From Fictibacillus barbaricus (GTDB lineage Bacteria > Bacillota > Bacilli > Bacillales > Fictibacillaceae): a stretch of DNA of 64,000 bases. The position numbers and the translations under genes are program-made. The stretch's first letter is position 1. Each line of letters opens with the position of its first letter. Location: assembly GCF_014635025.1 (NCBI RefSeq), contig NZ_BMCE01000001.1, positions 1,488,001-1,552,000 of the forward strand, given 5' to 3'. The notes under the pieces were generated by a model that was not told where the DNA came from, made no database searches, and saw only the letters and a program-made list of their open reading frames with translations. Shown piece after piece: positions 30,194-39,987 of this stretch.

Positions 30194-31333
30194 ATGGATT
30201 TTACATTAACAGAAGAGCAGTTAATGATTCAAAAAATGATGAGGGAATTTGCAGACGAAGAAGTTGCACCGGGAGCAGAGGCCAGAGATAAAAATAAAGA
30301 ATTTCCGGTAGAGATTTTCCAAAAACTTTCTAAACTTGGCATGATGGGTCTTCCTTTTCCAGAAGAATATGGAGGCGGCGGTGCTGATACAATCAGTTTT
30401 GCAATAGCCGTTGAAGAGCTAAGCCGTGCATGCGGATCAACAGGTATTACATATTCTGCACACGTTTCATTGGGGGGAGCTCCATTAAACTTATTCGGTA
30501 CACATGAACAAAAAGAGAAGTATCTAACACCTATTTGTACAGGTGAGTCTTTTGGTGCGTTCGGTTTAACAGAACCAAATGCTGGTTCAGATGCAGGTGG
30601 AACAGAAACAACTGCAGTTGCAGATAACGGTGAATGGGTTATCAACGGCAGTAAATGCTACATTACGAATGCAAGCTATGCAAAGCATTTAGCTCTTACA
30701 GCTATTACAAACAGAAACAGCAGTGATAAAGAAATATCAGCTATCATTGTTCCTACGGATGCCAAAGGATTTCGAGTGATTGATAACTATGAAAAAATGG
30801 GGCTTCATTCCTCTAATACAACAGAACTATTTATGGAAGACGTCAGGGTGCCAGAAGAAAACTTGTTAGGAAAGCGCGGAGACGGCTTTAAACAGTTCCT
30901 AGTTACATTAGATGGCGGCAGAATAGGTATTGGCGCTATGGCTGTTGGAATCGCACAGGCAGCCTATGAGAAGGCTCTAGCCTATGCAAAAGAGCGGAAA
31001 CAATTTGGAAGATCTATTTCTAAGTTTCAAGCTATACAGTTTAAACTAGCAGACATGGCGATGAAGATTGAACTTGCCAGGTTAATGGTATATAAAGCGG
31101 CATGGTTAAAAGATCAGGGCAAAAAGTTCTCAAAAGAAGCTTCAATGGCAAAATTATATGCATCTGAAGCTTGTATGCAGATCTGCTCTGAATCCGTTCA
31201 GGTTCACGGTGGTAACGGCTATATGAGAGATTACCATGTAGAACGTTATTTTAGAGATGCAAAACTTCTGGAAATTGGAGAAGGAACTTCAGAAGTTCAG
31301 CGTATTGTTATTGCTAGGGAGATTGGCTGTTAA
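30194..31333 (+). CDS. Acyl-CoA dehydrogenase
   Basis: FAD enzyme that makes the first double bond in acyl-CoA breakdown and passes electrons to ETF. It has 379 residues with the three acyl-CoA dehydrogenase domains: helical N-terminus, beta barrel ([23 protein letters not shown]), and helical C-terminus ([65 protein letters not shown]). The catalytic glutamate is in the IGEGTSE region by family analogy. Substrate length is not clear; it resembles the short-chain and branched-chain group. It is the first gene of a pair with an acyl-CoA ligase and is preceded by a cre site. Confidence 0.93.
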   Translation: MDFTLTEEQLMIQKMMREFADEEVAPGAEARDKNKEFPVEIFQKLSKLGMMGLPFPEEYGGGGADTISFAIAVEELSRACGSTGITYSAHVSLGGAPLNLFGTHEQKEKYLTPICTGESFGAFGLTEPNAGSDAGGTETTAVADNGEWVINGSKCYITNASYAKHLALTAITNRNSSDKEISAIIVPTDAKGFRVIDNYEKMGLHSSNTTELFMEDVRVPEENLLGKRGDGFKQFLVTLDGGRIGIGAMAVGIAQAAYEKALAYAKERKQFGRSISKFQAIQFKLADMAMKIELARLMVYKAAWLKDQGKKFSKEASMAKLYASEACMQICSESVQVHGGNGYMRDYHVERYFRDAKLLEIGEGTSEVQRIVIAREIGC

Positions 31334-31363
31334 CGTTCATATTATCAGGTGATGAGGTGGATT

Positions 31364-32977
31364 ATGGCTAAGTTAATGAAAGTAACTATAGGAGATTGTT
31401 TAAAGAAACAGGCAGAAGATTATAAAGATCAAGAAGCTATGGTTTACAGTAAACTTGGAATTCGATACACCTATCAGGAATTTTATGAATTAACGACTAA
31501 AGTCGCAAAAGGATTAATGGCCATGGGAATTGAAAAAGGAGACCATATCGCAGTGTGGGCAACAAACGTACCGGAATGGCTGCTCCTACAATTCGGATCT
31601 GCAAGAGCTGGAGCTGTTTTAGTAACTGTAAATACGAACTATCAGACTTCTGAACTGGACTATCTATTAAAACAATCTGATTCAAAGGCTCTGTTCTTCA
31701 TTAAAGAATTTCGTTCGACGTCGTATAAAGAAATGGTCGACTCCGTTAAAAGCCGGTTGAATGAGTTTCCTAAGCTTAAACATTTTGTACAACTGGAGGA
31801 TCAGTCATCTTCATATGATACCTTTCGTGAAATCATGACAGCTGGAGAGATCATCTCTGATGCAGCTCTTCAGGAAAGAGAGGACTCCCTTCACTGTGAT
31901 GATGTGATTAATATGCAGTATACGTCAGGAACTACTGGTTTTCCAAAAGGTGTAATGCTGACACACTACAATATCGTGAATAATGCAAGGCAGATTGCTG
32001 AAAGCATGAACCTTACAAATGCCGACAGATTGTGTATACCAGTTCCATTCTTCCATTGTTTTGGCTGTGTTTTAGGAACTCTTGCTGCGGTTTCTGTCGG
32101 GGCAACAATGGTACCCATCGTTCAGTTTGATCCAAAGGAAGTGTTGGAGACTGTCGAGAAAGAAAAATGTACAGGGCTTCACGGAGTTCCTACCATGTTT
32201 ATTTCAGAGCTAAATCTCCCAGACTTTGACTCTTATAACCTTAGCACATTGCGTACGGGCATCATGGCAGGCTCTCCATGTCCGATAGAAGTGATGAAAA
32301 AAGTAATCGAGAAAATGGGAATGACAGAAATAACAATCGCTTATGGGCAAACTGAATCTTCACCAGTTATTACACAAACTCGAACAGATGACCCGATCGA
32401 GCGGAGAGTGGAAACGGTTGGAAAAAAACATGTACAAGTAGAAGCGAAAATTATAGATCCAGTGACAAATAATGAAGTAAAGCCTGGAGAACAAGGAGAA
32501 CTTTGTACGAGAGGCTACCATGTCATGAAGGGCTATTATAAAATGCCGGAAGCTACAAAAGAAGCAATTGACAGCGAAGGCTGGCTTCATACGGGTGACT
32601 TAGCGACTGTGGATGAAGAAGGCTACTTTAAGATTACCGGACGTTTAAAAGATATGATTATAAGAGGCGGAGAAAATGTATATCCAAGAGAAGTAGAAGA
32701 ATTTCTCTATTCTCATCCTTCCATTTTAGATGTCCAAGTAATTGGTGTACCAGATAAGAAGTTTGGGGAAAAAGTTGCAGCATGTATACAGCTTAAAGAA
32801 GGGCATGATCTTTCCGAAGAAGATTTAAAGGCTTATTGCAAAGGAAAGATCGCACATTTTAAGATTCCTGAATATTACATGTTCATCGATCAATACCCTA
32901 TGACTGCCTCTGGCAAAGTACAAAAGTTTAAACTTAGAGAACAAGCGATTGAGGCTTTATCTGTTGTGCATGAATAG
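31364..32977 (+). CDS. AMP-binding acyl-CoA synthetase
   Basis: Adenylate-forming ligase that activates a fatty acid to acyl-CoA. It has 537 residues with YTSGTTGFPKGVMLTHYN (P-loop), AYGQTESSPV, GWLHTGDLATVDEEGYFKITGRLKDMIIRGGENVYPREVE, and the C-terminal catalytic lysine in MTASGKVQKFKLR. The ATG at 31364 follows GATGAGGTGG; a GTG at 31349 is too early. It lies 30 bases after the acyl-CoA dehydrogenase, so ligase and dehydrogenase likely act in sequence on the same exogenous fatty acid. The specific chain length is not predictable from sequence. Confidence 0.92.
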   Translation: MAKLMKVTIGDCLKKQAEDYKDQEAMVYSKLGIRYTYQEFYELTTKVAKGLMAMGIEKGDHIAVWATNVPEWLLLQFGSARAGAVLVTVNTNYQTSELDYLLKQSDSKALFFIKEFRSTSYKEMVDSVKSRLNEFPKLKHFVQLEDQSSSYDTFREIMTAGEIISDAALQEREDSLHCDDVINMQYTSGTTGFPKGVMLTHYNIVNNARQIAESMNLTNADRLCIPVPFFHCFGCVLGTLAAVSVGATMVPIVQFDPKEVLETVEKEKCTGLHGVPTMFISELNLPDFDSYNLSTLRTGIMAGSPCPIEVMKKVIEKMGMTEITIAYGQTESSPVITQTRTDDPIERRVETVGKKHVQVEAKIIDPVTNNEVKPGEQGELCTRGYHVMKGYYKMPEATKEAIDSEGWLHTGDLATVDEEGYFKITGRLKDMIIRGGENVYPREVEEFLYSHPSILDVQVIGVPDKKFGEKVAACIQLKEGHDLSEEDLKAYCKGKIAHFKIPEYYMFIDQYPMTASGKVQKFKLREQAIEALSVVHE

Positions 32978-33003
32978 CCACTACTTGAGTGGCTATTTTT
33001 TTG
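32973..33003 (+). terminator. Terminator after the acyl-CoA module
   Basis: AATAGCCACT (32973-32982) and AGTGGCTATT (32988-32997) form a perfect stem followed by a run of T. It overlaps the stop codon of the ligase gene. Confidence 0.92.
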
Positions 33004-33088
33004 GTTAAAAAAAATGTAAATCAGCAAAGTATTGTTTAAATAGTTAATCGTGTGACAAAACTGGGAAAAATAGAGTTTGCCCTTCCCA

Positions 33089-33102
33089 AGTAAACGCTTT
33101 TA
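33089..33102 (+). promoter_or_regulatory. cre-like sequence upstream of cccA
   Basis: AGTAAACGCTTTTA matches the cre core (AAACGCTTT) but misses two outer positions. It lies about 90 bases upstream of the cccA start and could put the cytochrome gene under CcpA. Confidence 0.35.
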
Positions 33103-33194
33103 AAGTACAATAGGTTATGGATTGTTTACCAATACATATATGCTTTTAAAAAGACAACAACAAATGTACCTGTACAGACGAAGGAGGAATATGC

Positions 33195-33539
33195 ATGAAA
33201 CGTAATCCACTCATTCCTTTTGCCATTATTGGAGTTATTGGGATTGTTCTTATGCTTACAATGGGCGGATATGGTATCAACGAAATTCATCAGGCAAGTC
33301 AGGATAAAGAAAAGGCTGCGATGGATCCAGAAGCAATTTATAAGCAGAACTGTTCTTCTTGTCACGGACAAAACCTAGAAGGTAACGTAGGTCCTGCTCT
33401 TGAAAAGATCGGTGGCAAGTATTCTGCAGAAGAAGTCGGAGAAATCGTTAAAAACGGTAAAGGCTCTGGAATGCCAGCAGGACTAGTAAAAGGTGAAGAA
33501 GCAAAAATATTAGTTGATTGGCTAGCAGAGAAAAAATAA
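33195..33539 (+). CDS. cccA: Cytochrome c-550 CccA
   Basis: Membrane-anchored c-type cytochrome that carries electrons on the outer face of the membrane to the caa3-type oxidase. The 114-residue protein has one N-terminal membrane segment (residues 7-28) and a haem domain with CSSCH at 53-57 and the axial Met93 in GSGMPAG. It lacks a signal-peptidase II cysteine, so the helix itself is the anchor. The ribosome binding site is GAAGGAGGAA. Located after sigA as in B. subtilis, but here the acyl-CoA pair is inserted between. Confidence 0.95.
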   Translation: MKRNPLIPFAIIGVIGIVLMLTMGGYGINEIHQASQDKEKAAMDPEAIYKQNCSSCHGQNLEGNVGPALEKIGGKYSAEEVGEIVKNGKGSGMPAGLVKGEEAKILVDWLAEKK

Positions 33540-33544
33540 AATAA

Positions 33545-33583
33545 AAAGGGCTTCTTGTTTATTAGACAGGAAGCTTTTTTTCT
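33545..33583 (+). terminator. Terminator after cccA
   Basis: GGCTTCTTGT (33549-33558) pairs with ACAGGAAGCT (33566-33575) with one wobble, then a T run. Confidence 0.85.
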
Positions 33584-33647
33584 TTGCAAAAAATAAAAGA
33601 AGTGACGAATACTAAAGTGAAACATACTAATGAAACGGTGATAAAAA

Positions 33648-34349
33648 ATGAATTCTGAAAAATTGTCAAAGCGGCTAGAACGAGTTGCTTCCTATGTACC
33701 CAAAAATTCAGTTTTAGCTGATATCGGATCTGATCATGCGTATTTACCTTGTTATTTAGGTTTAAAGAATATGATTAATAAAGGGATAGCTGGTGAAATT
33801 ACAGACGGCCCCTTTCAATCTGCAAAAGAACAAGTTGCGCTTGATGGATTAACTGAGATCATTGAAGTCAGAAAAGGGGACGGATTGTCCGTTCTTGAAC
33901 CAGATGAAGCAGAGGTCATCACCATATGCGGCATGGGAGGTTCGCTTATTACTTCTATCCTTGAAAGAGGTAAAGAGAAGTTAGGCAATGCTAAACGTTT
34001 GATCTTGCAGCCCAATGTTGGTGCAAGAACTGTTCGAAGATGGTTGTTAAAAGAAAATTGGGTGCTTACTGAAGAAGAAATTATTAAAGAAGACGGAAAG
34101 ATTTATGAAATACTAGTTGCTGACCGACAAGGCAAACAACCTTATACACAAAACAGCGATGCAGAGCTATTATTCGGACCTTTTTTATTGCGAAATCAGA
34201 ATGAAGCGTTTAAAGAAAAATGGTCGGGGGAAGTCAACCAGTGGAATGCTATATTATCTCAGATGGCCAAAGCACAAAGCACAGATGCGGAAGAAAAAAG
34301 AAGTGAATTAGAAAAGAATATAAGACTTGTCGAGGAGTGGATTCATTGA
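33648..34349 (+). CDS. trmK: tRNA (adenine(22)-N1)-methyltransferase TrmK
   Basis: SAM-dependent enzyme that forms m1A22 in the D-arm of many tRNAs in Gram-positive bacteria. It has 233 residues with the SAM motif VLADIGSDHAYLPCYL and the catalytic-region motif ITICGMGGSLITSIL, then LILQPNVGARTVRRWL. A weak GGTGAT precedes the ATG at 33648. It overlaps yqfO by four bases; the two are adjacent in B. subtilis as well. Confidence 0.95.
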   Translation: MNSEKLSKRLERVASYVPKNSVLADIGSDHAYLPCYLGLKNMINKGIAGEITDGPFQSAKEQVALDGLTEIIEVRKGDGLSVLEPDEAEVITICGMGGSLITSILERGKEKLGNAKRLILQPNVGARTVRRWLLKENWVLTEEEIIKEDGKIYEILVADRQGKQPYTQNSDAELLFGPFLLRNQNEAFKEKWSGEVNQWNAILSQMAKAQSTDAEEKRSELEKNIRLVEEWIH

Positions 34350-35467
34350 GTAGAACAGCGAATGGACAGTTAATCATTTCCCTCTTAGAAGGTTTTGCAC
34401 CAAAAAAGATGGCGATGGAAGGTGATCCCATCGGTTTACAGGTTGGTTCATTAAATAAACCTGTTAAAAAAGTGATGATCGCTTTAGATGTACTAGAAAA
34501 TGTAGTTGATGAAGCGATCCATGGTGAAGTTGATTTAATCATTGCTCACCATCCATTGCTTTACCGTCCTCTAAAAAGAATAGATACTAGTACATCTAAA
34601 GGAAGGGTGATCGAAAAGCTGATAAAACATGATATAACTGTTTATGCAGCTCACACAAACCTGGATGTAACAGCATTAGGTGTGAATAATTGGCTTGCTG
34701 ATCAATTGCAGCTAATGGATACCGAAGTCCTCTCCACAACATATGAAGATAAGCTTGTAAAATTATCAGTATTTGTCCCTATCACACATGAAGAGAAGGT
34801 AAGACAAGCTATCGGGAACGCGGGTGCAGGGCATATTGGAAACTACAGTCATTGTACGTTCACTTCCAGCGGCATGGGGACATTTACTCCTTTAGAAGGA
34901 ACCTCGCCATTTATAGGTAAACAGGGACAATTAGAACAGACAGAGGAAGTGAAAATTGAATCCATCATGCCTGAATCGATCCGAAAATCGGTTATTTCTG
35001 CGATGAAGAAAGCACATCCATATGAAGAGGTTGCGTATGATCTTTATCCGCTTCTGAATAAAGGGAATGAACTCGGAATAGGAAAGATTGGAAAACTGGC
35101 TAAAGAGATGGATCTTCAGGAGTTTGTTGACCATGTAAAAAAGGCTTTTGGGATATCGAGATTGCGTGTTATAAAAGGTCACAAAGATTCTATAAAAAAA
35201 GTAGCTGTTGTTGGCGGAGATGGCAACAAATATATTTACACATCCCTTCATAAAGGTGCAGATGCATTGGTTACTGGAGATATCTATTACCATAACGCGC
35301 ACGATGCACAAGAAGAGGGACTTACAATTGTTGACGCAGGACACCATATTGAAGGAATTATGAAACGAGAACTGAAAAAAGTTCTGGAGGATGAGCTGCA
35401 ATCAAGAAATTATGACACGGTTGTCATTGAATCTGAGTTAATAACTGATCCCTTTACGTACATGTAG
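34346..35467 (+). CDS. yqfO: Nif3-like dinuclear metal center protein YqfO
   Basis: NIF3/DUF34 family protein; members bind two metal ions and have been proposed as GTP cyclohydrolase-like or metal-insertion factors, with no settled role. It has 373 residues with metal-binding motifs LIIAHHPLLYRP and AHTNLD in the N-terminal part, a CutA-like insert (about 130-230, PHEKVRQ-type fold), and GDIYYHNAHDAQEEGLTIVDAGHHIEG near the end. The start is TTG at 34346, eight bases after GAGGAG, overlapping the trmK stop; a GTG at 34337 is too close to the site. Confidence 0.94.
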   Translation: MSRTANGQLIISLLEGFAPKKMAMEGDPIGLQVGSLNKPVKKVMIALDVLENVVDEAIHGEVDLIIAHHPLLYRPLKRIDTSTSKGRVIEKLIKHDITVYAAHTNLDVTALGVNNWLADQLQLMDTEVLSTTYEDKLVKLSVFVPITHEEKVRQAIGNAGAGHIGNYSHCTFTSSGMGTFTPLEGTSPFIGKQGQLEQTEEVKIESIMPESIRKSVISAMKKAHPYEEVAYDLYPLLNKGNELGIGKIGKLAKEMDLQEFVDHVKKAFGISRLRVIKGHKDSIKKVAVVGGDGNKYIYTSLHKGADALVTGDIYYHNAHDAQEEGLTIVDAGHHIEGIMKRELKKVLEDELQSRNYDTVVIESELITDPFTYM

Positions 35468-35524
35468 CCTATAGGGACAAAATCAGATTAATTTTAAAGA
35501 GTACAGAAAAATAGCATAAACAGA

Positions 35525-35560
35525 AAAAGCCAAGCTCGTACAGTCACCAGCTTGGCTTTT
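35525..35560. terminator. Bidirectional terminator between yqfO and ispH
   Basis: AAAAGCCAAGCT (35525-35536) and AGCTTGGCTTTT (35549-35560) form a perfect 12-base stem flanked by A and T, so it can serve both convergent genes. Confidence 0.92.
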
Positions 35561-35564
35561 TAAA

Positions 35565-36509
35565 TTACTTCTTCTCTTTAACTTTCGGAAGGATACGATT
35601 TAATGTAACTTTTCGTTCTTTCTTCCACGTTTCTTCGTTTTTCTCATCATAATTTTTAAGGAAATCAATAACTTCTTTCGTAATTGGTGTTGGAGTTGAC
35701 GCACCAGAAGTAACTCCCACTTTTTTTACGCCTTCCAGCCAAGATAGATCAATCTCTGAAACATCAGAAATCCGATAAGCCTTCGTACCTGCAATTTCTT
35801 CAGAAACTTGTGCTAGCCGGTTTGAGTTATTGCTTCGCGGGTCACCCACTACTAGCACCAGGTCACATTCCCCAGCCTGGGTTGCAACAGCTTCTTGTCT
35901 TACTTGTGTAGCTAAACAAATTTCTTTATGAACCTCAGCCGTCGGGTATCTCATCAGTAGACGTTTAATTAGTTCGGCTACATCCCATTGACTCATTGTG
36001 GTTTGGTTGGTGATCAGGATCTTTTCGCTCTTAACCTCTAATGAATCAAGATCATCTACATTTTCTACAAGATGTACGATATGAGGGGCGATCCCGATCG
36101 CACCTTCTGGTTCAGGATGTCCTTTTTTTCCGATATAGATAATTTCATAGCCTTCTTTTTCTTTCTCACGAATGAGGTCATGGGTTTTTGTCACATCAGG
36201 GCAAGTGGCATCTATTTCATAGAGTCCTTTTTCATGAGCGATTCGCCTTACTTCCGGTGAGACACCGTGAGCTGTATAAATAACTGTGCCAGATTCAATG
36301 TTTTGAATAATATCTAAACGGTTATTTCCATCAAGTGTAATAATTCCTTCTTCTTCAAATGCATCTGTTACATGTTTGTTATGAACAATCATGCCAAGAA
36401 TATAAATGGGTCTCGGTAGAGTAGGATCATTTGCTGCCTGACGTGCCATTACCATGGCATCAACAACACCATAACAATACCCTCTTGGAGATATTTTTAC
36501 AATTTCCAT
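35565..36509 (-). CDS. ispH: 4-hydroxy-3-methylbut-2-enyl diphosphate reductase IspH
   Basis: Last enzyme of the MEP isoprenoid pathway; an iron-sulfur enzyme that makes IPP and DMAPP. It has 314 residues. The three cluster cysteines are in [19 protein letters not shown] and [24 protein letters not shown] and [15 protein letters not shown] are also conserved. The ribosome binding site AAAGGAGAG is followed by ATG at 36509. A leader hairpin lies just upstream. ispG, the preceding enzyme, is encoded in the same window at 48550. Confidence 0.97.
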   Translation of the reverse strand: MEIVKISPRGYCYGVVDAMVMARQAANDPTLPRPIYILGMIVHNKHVTDAFEEEGIITLDGNNRLDIIQNIESGTVIYTAHGVSPEVRRIAHEKGLYEIDATCPDVTKTHDLIREKEKEGYEIIYIGKKGHPEPEGAIGIAPHIVHLVENVDDLDSLEVKSEKILITNQTTMSQWDVAELIKRLLMRYPTAEVHKEICLATQVRQEAVATQAGECDLVLVVGDPRSNNSNRLAQVSEEIAGTKAYRISDVSEIDLSWLEGVKKVGVTSGASTPTPITKEVIDFLKNYDEKNEETWKKERKVTLNRILPKVKEKK

Positions 36510-36538
36510 GTTGGATCTCTCCTTTATTCATATATAAA

Positions 36539-36565
36539 AGACAGCACAGAGATCTATGCTGTCTT
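36539..36565 (-). terminator. Terminator-like leader hairpin upstream of ispH
   Basis: On the minus strand AAGACAGCA (36565-36557) pairs with TGCTGTCTT (36547-36539), followed by TTTATATA. It may end yqfQ transcripts, but a promoter lies upstream of it, so it is also part of the ispH leader. Confidence 0.7.
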
Positions 36566-36590
36566 GGGAGATTTACTTCTGTATGCTTTT

Positions 36591-36620
36591 ATTATAAAGG
36601 AGAGACCATAAGAACTCAAA
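36591..36620 (-). promoter_or_regulatory. Probable promoter of ispH
   Basis: On the minus strand TTTGAG (36620-36615) and TATAAT (36596-36591) are 18 bases apart. Transcripts would start about 36584 and carry the leader hairpin. Confidence 0.6.
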
Positions 36621-36628
36621 CACTATAC

Positions 36629-37252
36629 TTATACATATAGCTTAGGCCCAGAAAGGTGATAGCCTTTAGGTACATTTGTTTTTGGTGCTGGTGGTATGGT
36701 TTTAGTGCTTGAAGAAACTTTTTTCCTTTTTTGATCCGCTGGCTGTATGGATGGTTTTGAAGATTTAGGACCTTCCACAACCACTTTTTCTTCTGTTTCT
36801 AATTTTCTTTTTTCTTTTTTGTCTGTTTTCGCTAAATCATTTTTTTCTATCATCTCGTTTTTTTGTTCTTTCGTTTCCGCTTTATCGGAGGTATCTGCCT
36901 CAGGATCGTTTTCTGCCTTTGCACTAGAACCGCTTTGAAAGTCCTTGAGAGCTGTCATGATGGACGGTAGATTCTTCATAGCAGGTCCATATTGCTTAAT
37001 CATAGGTCCCATTGTTTCGGCAACTTTTAATACCTTTTGAACGTTATTGAGCATGGTGAAAACATTAGTCCCACCAGTTACACTTCCACCGTTGCCGATC
37101 GTACCCAAGAATCGGTCGACAGTACCAAGCTGACGAGGCATCGTATTCATCCCAGGCATTCCATTCATGCCTTGCATTTGCATATAAGGATTCACCTGGA
37201 ATGGCTGCATCGGATGCTGAGGTTGATTCGGATATCTATAAAAAGGCTGCAT
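36629..37252 (-). CDS. yqfQ: YqfQ family (VrrA-like) protein
   Basis: A 207-residue protein with a Pro/Gln/Met-rich start (MQPFYRYPNQPQHPMQPFQ, MQGMNGMPGMNTMP), a short helical core (FTMLNNVQKVLKVAETMGPMIKQYGPAMKNLPSIMTAL region), a highly charged Lys/Glu low-complexity stretch (about 110-160), and a Lys/Pro/Ser tail. The layout fits the YqfQ/VrrA-like family of Bacillaceae, thought to be spore-associated. The ATG at 37252 has a GGAGGGGG site; the more distal start at 37312 lies upstream of that site. It is divergent from cshB. Confidence 0.8.
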   Translation of the reverse strand: MQPFYRYPNQPQHPMQPFQVNPYMQMQGMNGMPGMNTMPRQLGTVDRFLGTIGNGGSVTGGTNVFTMLNNVQKVLKVAETMGPMIKQYGPAMKNLPSIMTALKDFQSGSSAKAENDPEADTSDKAETKEQKNEMIEKNDLAKTDKKEKRKLETEEKVVVEGPKSSKPSIQPADQKRKKVSSSTKTIPPAPKTNVPKGYHLSGPKLYV

Positions 37253-37354
37253 AATTCCCCCTCCTTTCCAAAATAATACGCTCATATACAGAATATGAAA
37301 CAAGAAAACCATGTGTGATATTTATCCCTGTTTTCTTATAAGTGTTAAGGATGG

Positions 37355-37384
37355 TTGGCGGAAAATGAAAACTTCCTCTATAAT
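37355..37384 (+). promoter_or_regulatory. Sigma-A promoter of cshB
   Basis: TTGGCG (37355-37360) and TATAAT (37379-37384) are 18 bases apart, 45 bases ahead of the cshB start. Confidence 0.65.
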
Positions 37385-37429
37385 ACTAAAAGTGAATAGC
37401 TTTATATTTGAAAAAGAAAAGGTGAGCGT

Positions 37430-38713
37430 ATGAAATCTCCGTTTGAACGGTTAAAAATAAACGAATCTCTCCAAACTGCATTAAGTAGTATTGGATTTGA
37501 AAGACCAACTGATATTCAAGAGCGTGTTATCCCTGCGATAATAAATGGACAAGATATGATCGGACAATCACAGACTGGTTCTGGAAAGACTTTTGCTTTC
37601 CTATTGCCGCTTATGCACAGGATCGATGTTAAAAAAGACGAAGTGCAAGCCGTTATTACAGCTCCAACTCGTGAATTGGCTCAACAGATCTATAACGAGT
37701 TTTTAAAAATATCTGAGCATCTGCCAGAAGAAGAACAAATTCGAGCAAAAGCTATTGTAGGCGGGACAGACAGAAAAAGAATGGCAGAGAAGCTTAAAAC
37801 AGCTCCTCAACTCGTCATCGGAACACCTGGACGAATAAAAGATCTAGTTAACACTCAGGAACTTGTGGTGTTTACAGCAAATATGCTAGTAGTAGACGAA
37901 GCCGATCAGATGCTGGATATGGGGTTTATTGAAGATGTTGACCAAATCGCATCCCGGATGGCCAACGAGCTGCAGATGATGGTTTTCTCTGCAACAGTTC
38001 CTGAAAAGCTGCAGCCGTTCTTAAAGAAATATATGCAAAATCCGAAACATGTTCATGTAGAGCCGCAGCAAATTACAGCAAAAGATATTAAGCATGTACT
38101 CATACAGGCAAAGCATAATGACAAACTTTCTATGCTGATCAAAACAGCAAAGAATTATAATCCTTACTTTGCGATTATTTTTGCCAACACAAAGAAAGCG
38201 GTCGATGAGATTGCAGATGCTATGGCAGCAGAAGGTATGAGTGTCGAACGTTTACACGGTGATATTCCTCCTCGAACAAGAAAGAATATCATGAAACGAG
38301 TTCAAAAAGCGGAGTTTCAATTCTTAGTCGCTACAGATCTTGCTGCGCGTGGAATTGATATTAAAGGTGTCAGCCACATCATTAACTATGAGTTTCCAAA
38401 AGATCTTGATTTCTACGTTCACAGAGCTGGCAGAACGGGGCGAGCAGGGATGTCTGGGATCTGTGCGTCACTTTATGAGCAAACAGATCAGCATTCTGTA
38501 CAAAAGTTGAAAGAGAGAAAAATTACCTTCACCATCGAACAATATAAAAATGGTGAATGGGTTCCTGTAAAGCAGCGCGAGAAAAGTACTTCGCCGAAAG
38601 ATCAAGAGGGCATTTACGTACCTAAGCCTCGCAAGGTGAAACCAGGTTATAAGAAGAAGATGGATGAGCAGAAGAAGAAACTGATGAAAAAGAAAAGAAG
38701 AAATCAAAGATAG
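37430..38713 (+). CDS. cshB: DEAD-box RNA helicase CshB
   Basis: ATP-dependent RNA helicase that helps at low temperature and in RNA turnover. It has 427 residues with Q motif, Walker A SQTGSGKTFAF, PTRELAQQI, DEAD in VVDEADQMLDMGF, SAT in FSATVPEK, and HRAGRTGRAG. The C-terminal tail (about 385-427) is very rich in Lys/Arg, as expected for RNA binding. The ribosome binding site is AAAGGTGAG. nfo follows after 27 bases. Confidence 0.95.
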   Translation: MKSPFERLKINESLQTALSSIGFERPTDIQERVIPAIINGQDMIGQSQTGSGKTFAFLLPLMHRIDVKKDEVQAVITAPTRELAQQIYNEFLKISEHLPEEEQIRAKAIVGGTDRKRMAEKLKTAPQLVIGTPGRIKDLVNTQELVVFTANMLVVDEADQMLDMGFIEDVDQIASRMANELQMMVFSATVPEKLQPFLKKYMQNPKHVHVEPQQITAKDIKHVLIQAKHNDKLSMLIKTAKNYNPYFAIIFANTKKAVDEIADAMAAEGMSVERLHGDIPPRTRKNIMKRVQKAEFQFLVATDLAARGIDIKGVSHIINYEFPKDLDFYVHRAGRTGRAGMSGICASLYEQTDQHSVQKLKERKITFTIEQYKNGEWVPVKQREKSTSPKDQEGIYVPKPRKVKPGYKKKMDEQKKKLMKKKRRNQR

Positions 38714-38740
38714 AGTAATGATGGAGAAGAGGGGAAAGCA

Positions 38741-39634
38741 ATGATTAAGATCGGATCACATGTTTCAATGAGCGGGAAAAAAATGCTGTTAGCTGCAAGT
38801 GAAGAAGCAGTTTCATATGGTGCTAATACGTTTATGGTTTATACGGGGGCTCCTCAAAACACGAGGCGTAAAAAAATTGAAGACCTGAACATTGAAGCAG
38901 GAACAAAACATATGATCGAGAATGGCATTGTTGATATTGTCGTTCATGCACCTTACATTATTAATATTGGAAATGCGATAAAACCTGAGACCTTTCAGCT
39001 TGGGGTAGACTTTTTAAGAAGTGAGATCGAACGTACAGAAGCCATCGGCGCAAGACAAATCGTATTGCATCCTGGTGCACATGTTGGTGAAGGGTCAGAG
39101 GTCGGGATTAAGAAGATTATTGAAGGCCTTAACGAAGTGTTAACAAAAGATCAAAATGTTCAAATTGCACTTGAGACAATGGCCGGCAAAGGATCTGAAT
39201 GCGGTAAAACATTTGAGGAACTAGCACAGATTATTGATGGTGTTACACTAAACGAAAAGCTGTCTGTTTGCTTTGATACGTGTCATACACATGATGCTGG
39301 GTATGACATCGTCAACGACTTTGATGGGGTAATGAACCAGTTTGATAAATTGATCGGTATAGACCGTATTAGAGTATTCCACATAAACGACAGTAAAAAT
39401 GTTACTGGAGCAGCGAAAGACAGACATGAAAATATCGGCTTTGGCCATATTGGATTTGATCCATTAAGTTATATCGTACATCATGAGCAGTTCAAAGATA
39501 TTCCAAAAATTCTTGAGACACCTTATGTGGGAACAGATAAAAACAATAAAAAGCCACCTTACCAATTAGAAATTGAGATGATCAAGGCAAAGAAATTCAA
39601 CCCAGAACTTCAGAATAATCTGTTGACTGTATAA
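38741..39634 (+). CDS. nfo: Endonuclease IV (Nfo)
   Basis: Class II AP endonuclease for base excision repair; in Bacillus it also protects spore DNA. It has 297 residues of the AP-endonuclease 2 TIM barrel with [48 protein letters not shown] and [11 protein letters not shown], which hold the three-zinc site. The ribosome binding site is AGAGGGG. It pairs with cshB and ends at a terminator. Confidence 0.97.
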   Translation: MIKIGSHVSMSGKKMLLAASEEAVSYGANTFMVYTGAPQNTRRKKIEDLNIEAGTKHMIENGIVDIVVHAPYIINIGNAIKPETFQLGVDFLRSEIERTEAIGARQIVLHPGAHVGEGSEVGIKKIIEGLNEVLTKDQNVQIALETMAGKGSECGKTFEELAQIIDGVTLNEKLSVCFDTCHTHDAGYDIVNDFDGVMNQFDKLIGIDRIRVFHINDSKNVTGAAKDRHENIGFGHIGFDPLSYIVHHEQFKDIPKILETPYVGTDKNNKKPPYQLEIEMIKAKKFNPELQNNLLTV

Positions 39635-39664
39635 AAAAAGCCGCACACTGTGCGGTTTTTTTGT
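39633..39664. terminator. Terminator between nfo and yqfT
   Basis: AAAAAAGCCGCAC (39634-39646) and TGCGGTTTTTTT form a strong stem flanked by A and T. It serves nfo on the plus strand and can serve yqfT, which converges on it. Confidence 0.9.
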
Positions 39665-39671
39665 TATGAGT

Positions 39672-39932
39672 TTATCTGTCGATATACGTTTGGATTAAGT
39701 ATTGGATATAGTTTGCTTTTTCGGGGCTGACCTCTTTAGCAATTGTGGCTATGATTTGTTTTCTCTGTGAAAGGTTCTTGATATCAATGGTCTGCCTGCG
39801 CAGTATGTTTACGATTTTTACGGCCTCTTTTTGAGATATTGGCAGCTGGTATTGAGCTGCTAATGTGACCAGTTCGTTTGGACTGATCGAGTTCAATTTC
39901 TGGTTTACAAAATGAACGATAATTGGATTCAT
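39672..39932 (-). CDS. yqfT: YqfT family protein (DUF2624)
   Basis: An 86-residue helical protein, MNPIIVHFVNQKLNSISPNEL..., of the DUF2624 family known from Bacillaceae; function is unknown. The ATG at 39932 lies seven bases after a GGGAGGGAG site on the minus strand; the longer frame to 39971 starts upstream of that site. It is convergent with nfo, as in B. subtilis. Confidence 0.85.
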   Translation of the reverse strand: MNPIIVHFVNQKLNSISPNELVTLAAQYQLPISQKEAVKIVNILRRQTIDIKNLSQRKQIIATIAKEVSPEKANYIQYLIQTYIDR

Positions 39933-39987
39933 ATAGTAACTCCCTCCCGACTTTCTCATTGTATGAGCCAAAAGGGGAGAAAGTGCT

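Noticed and set aside
33089-33102. Confident cre site for cccA
   Set aside because: Kept only as a low-confidence feature because two outer positions differ and its place relative to the promoter is unclear.
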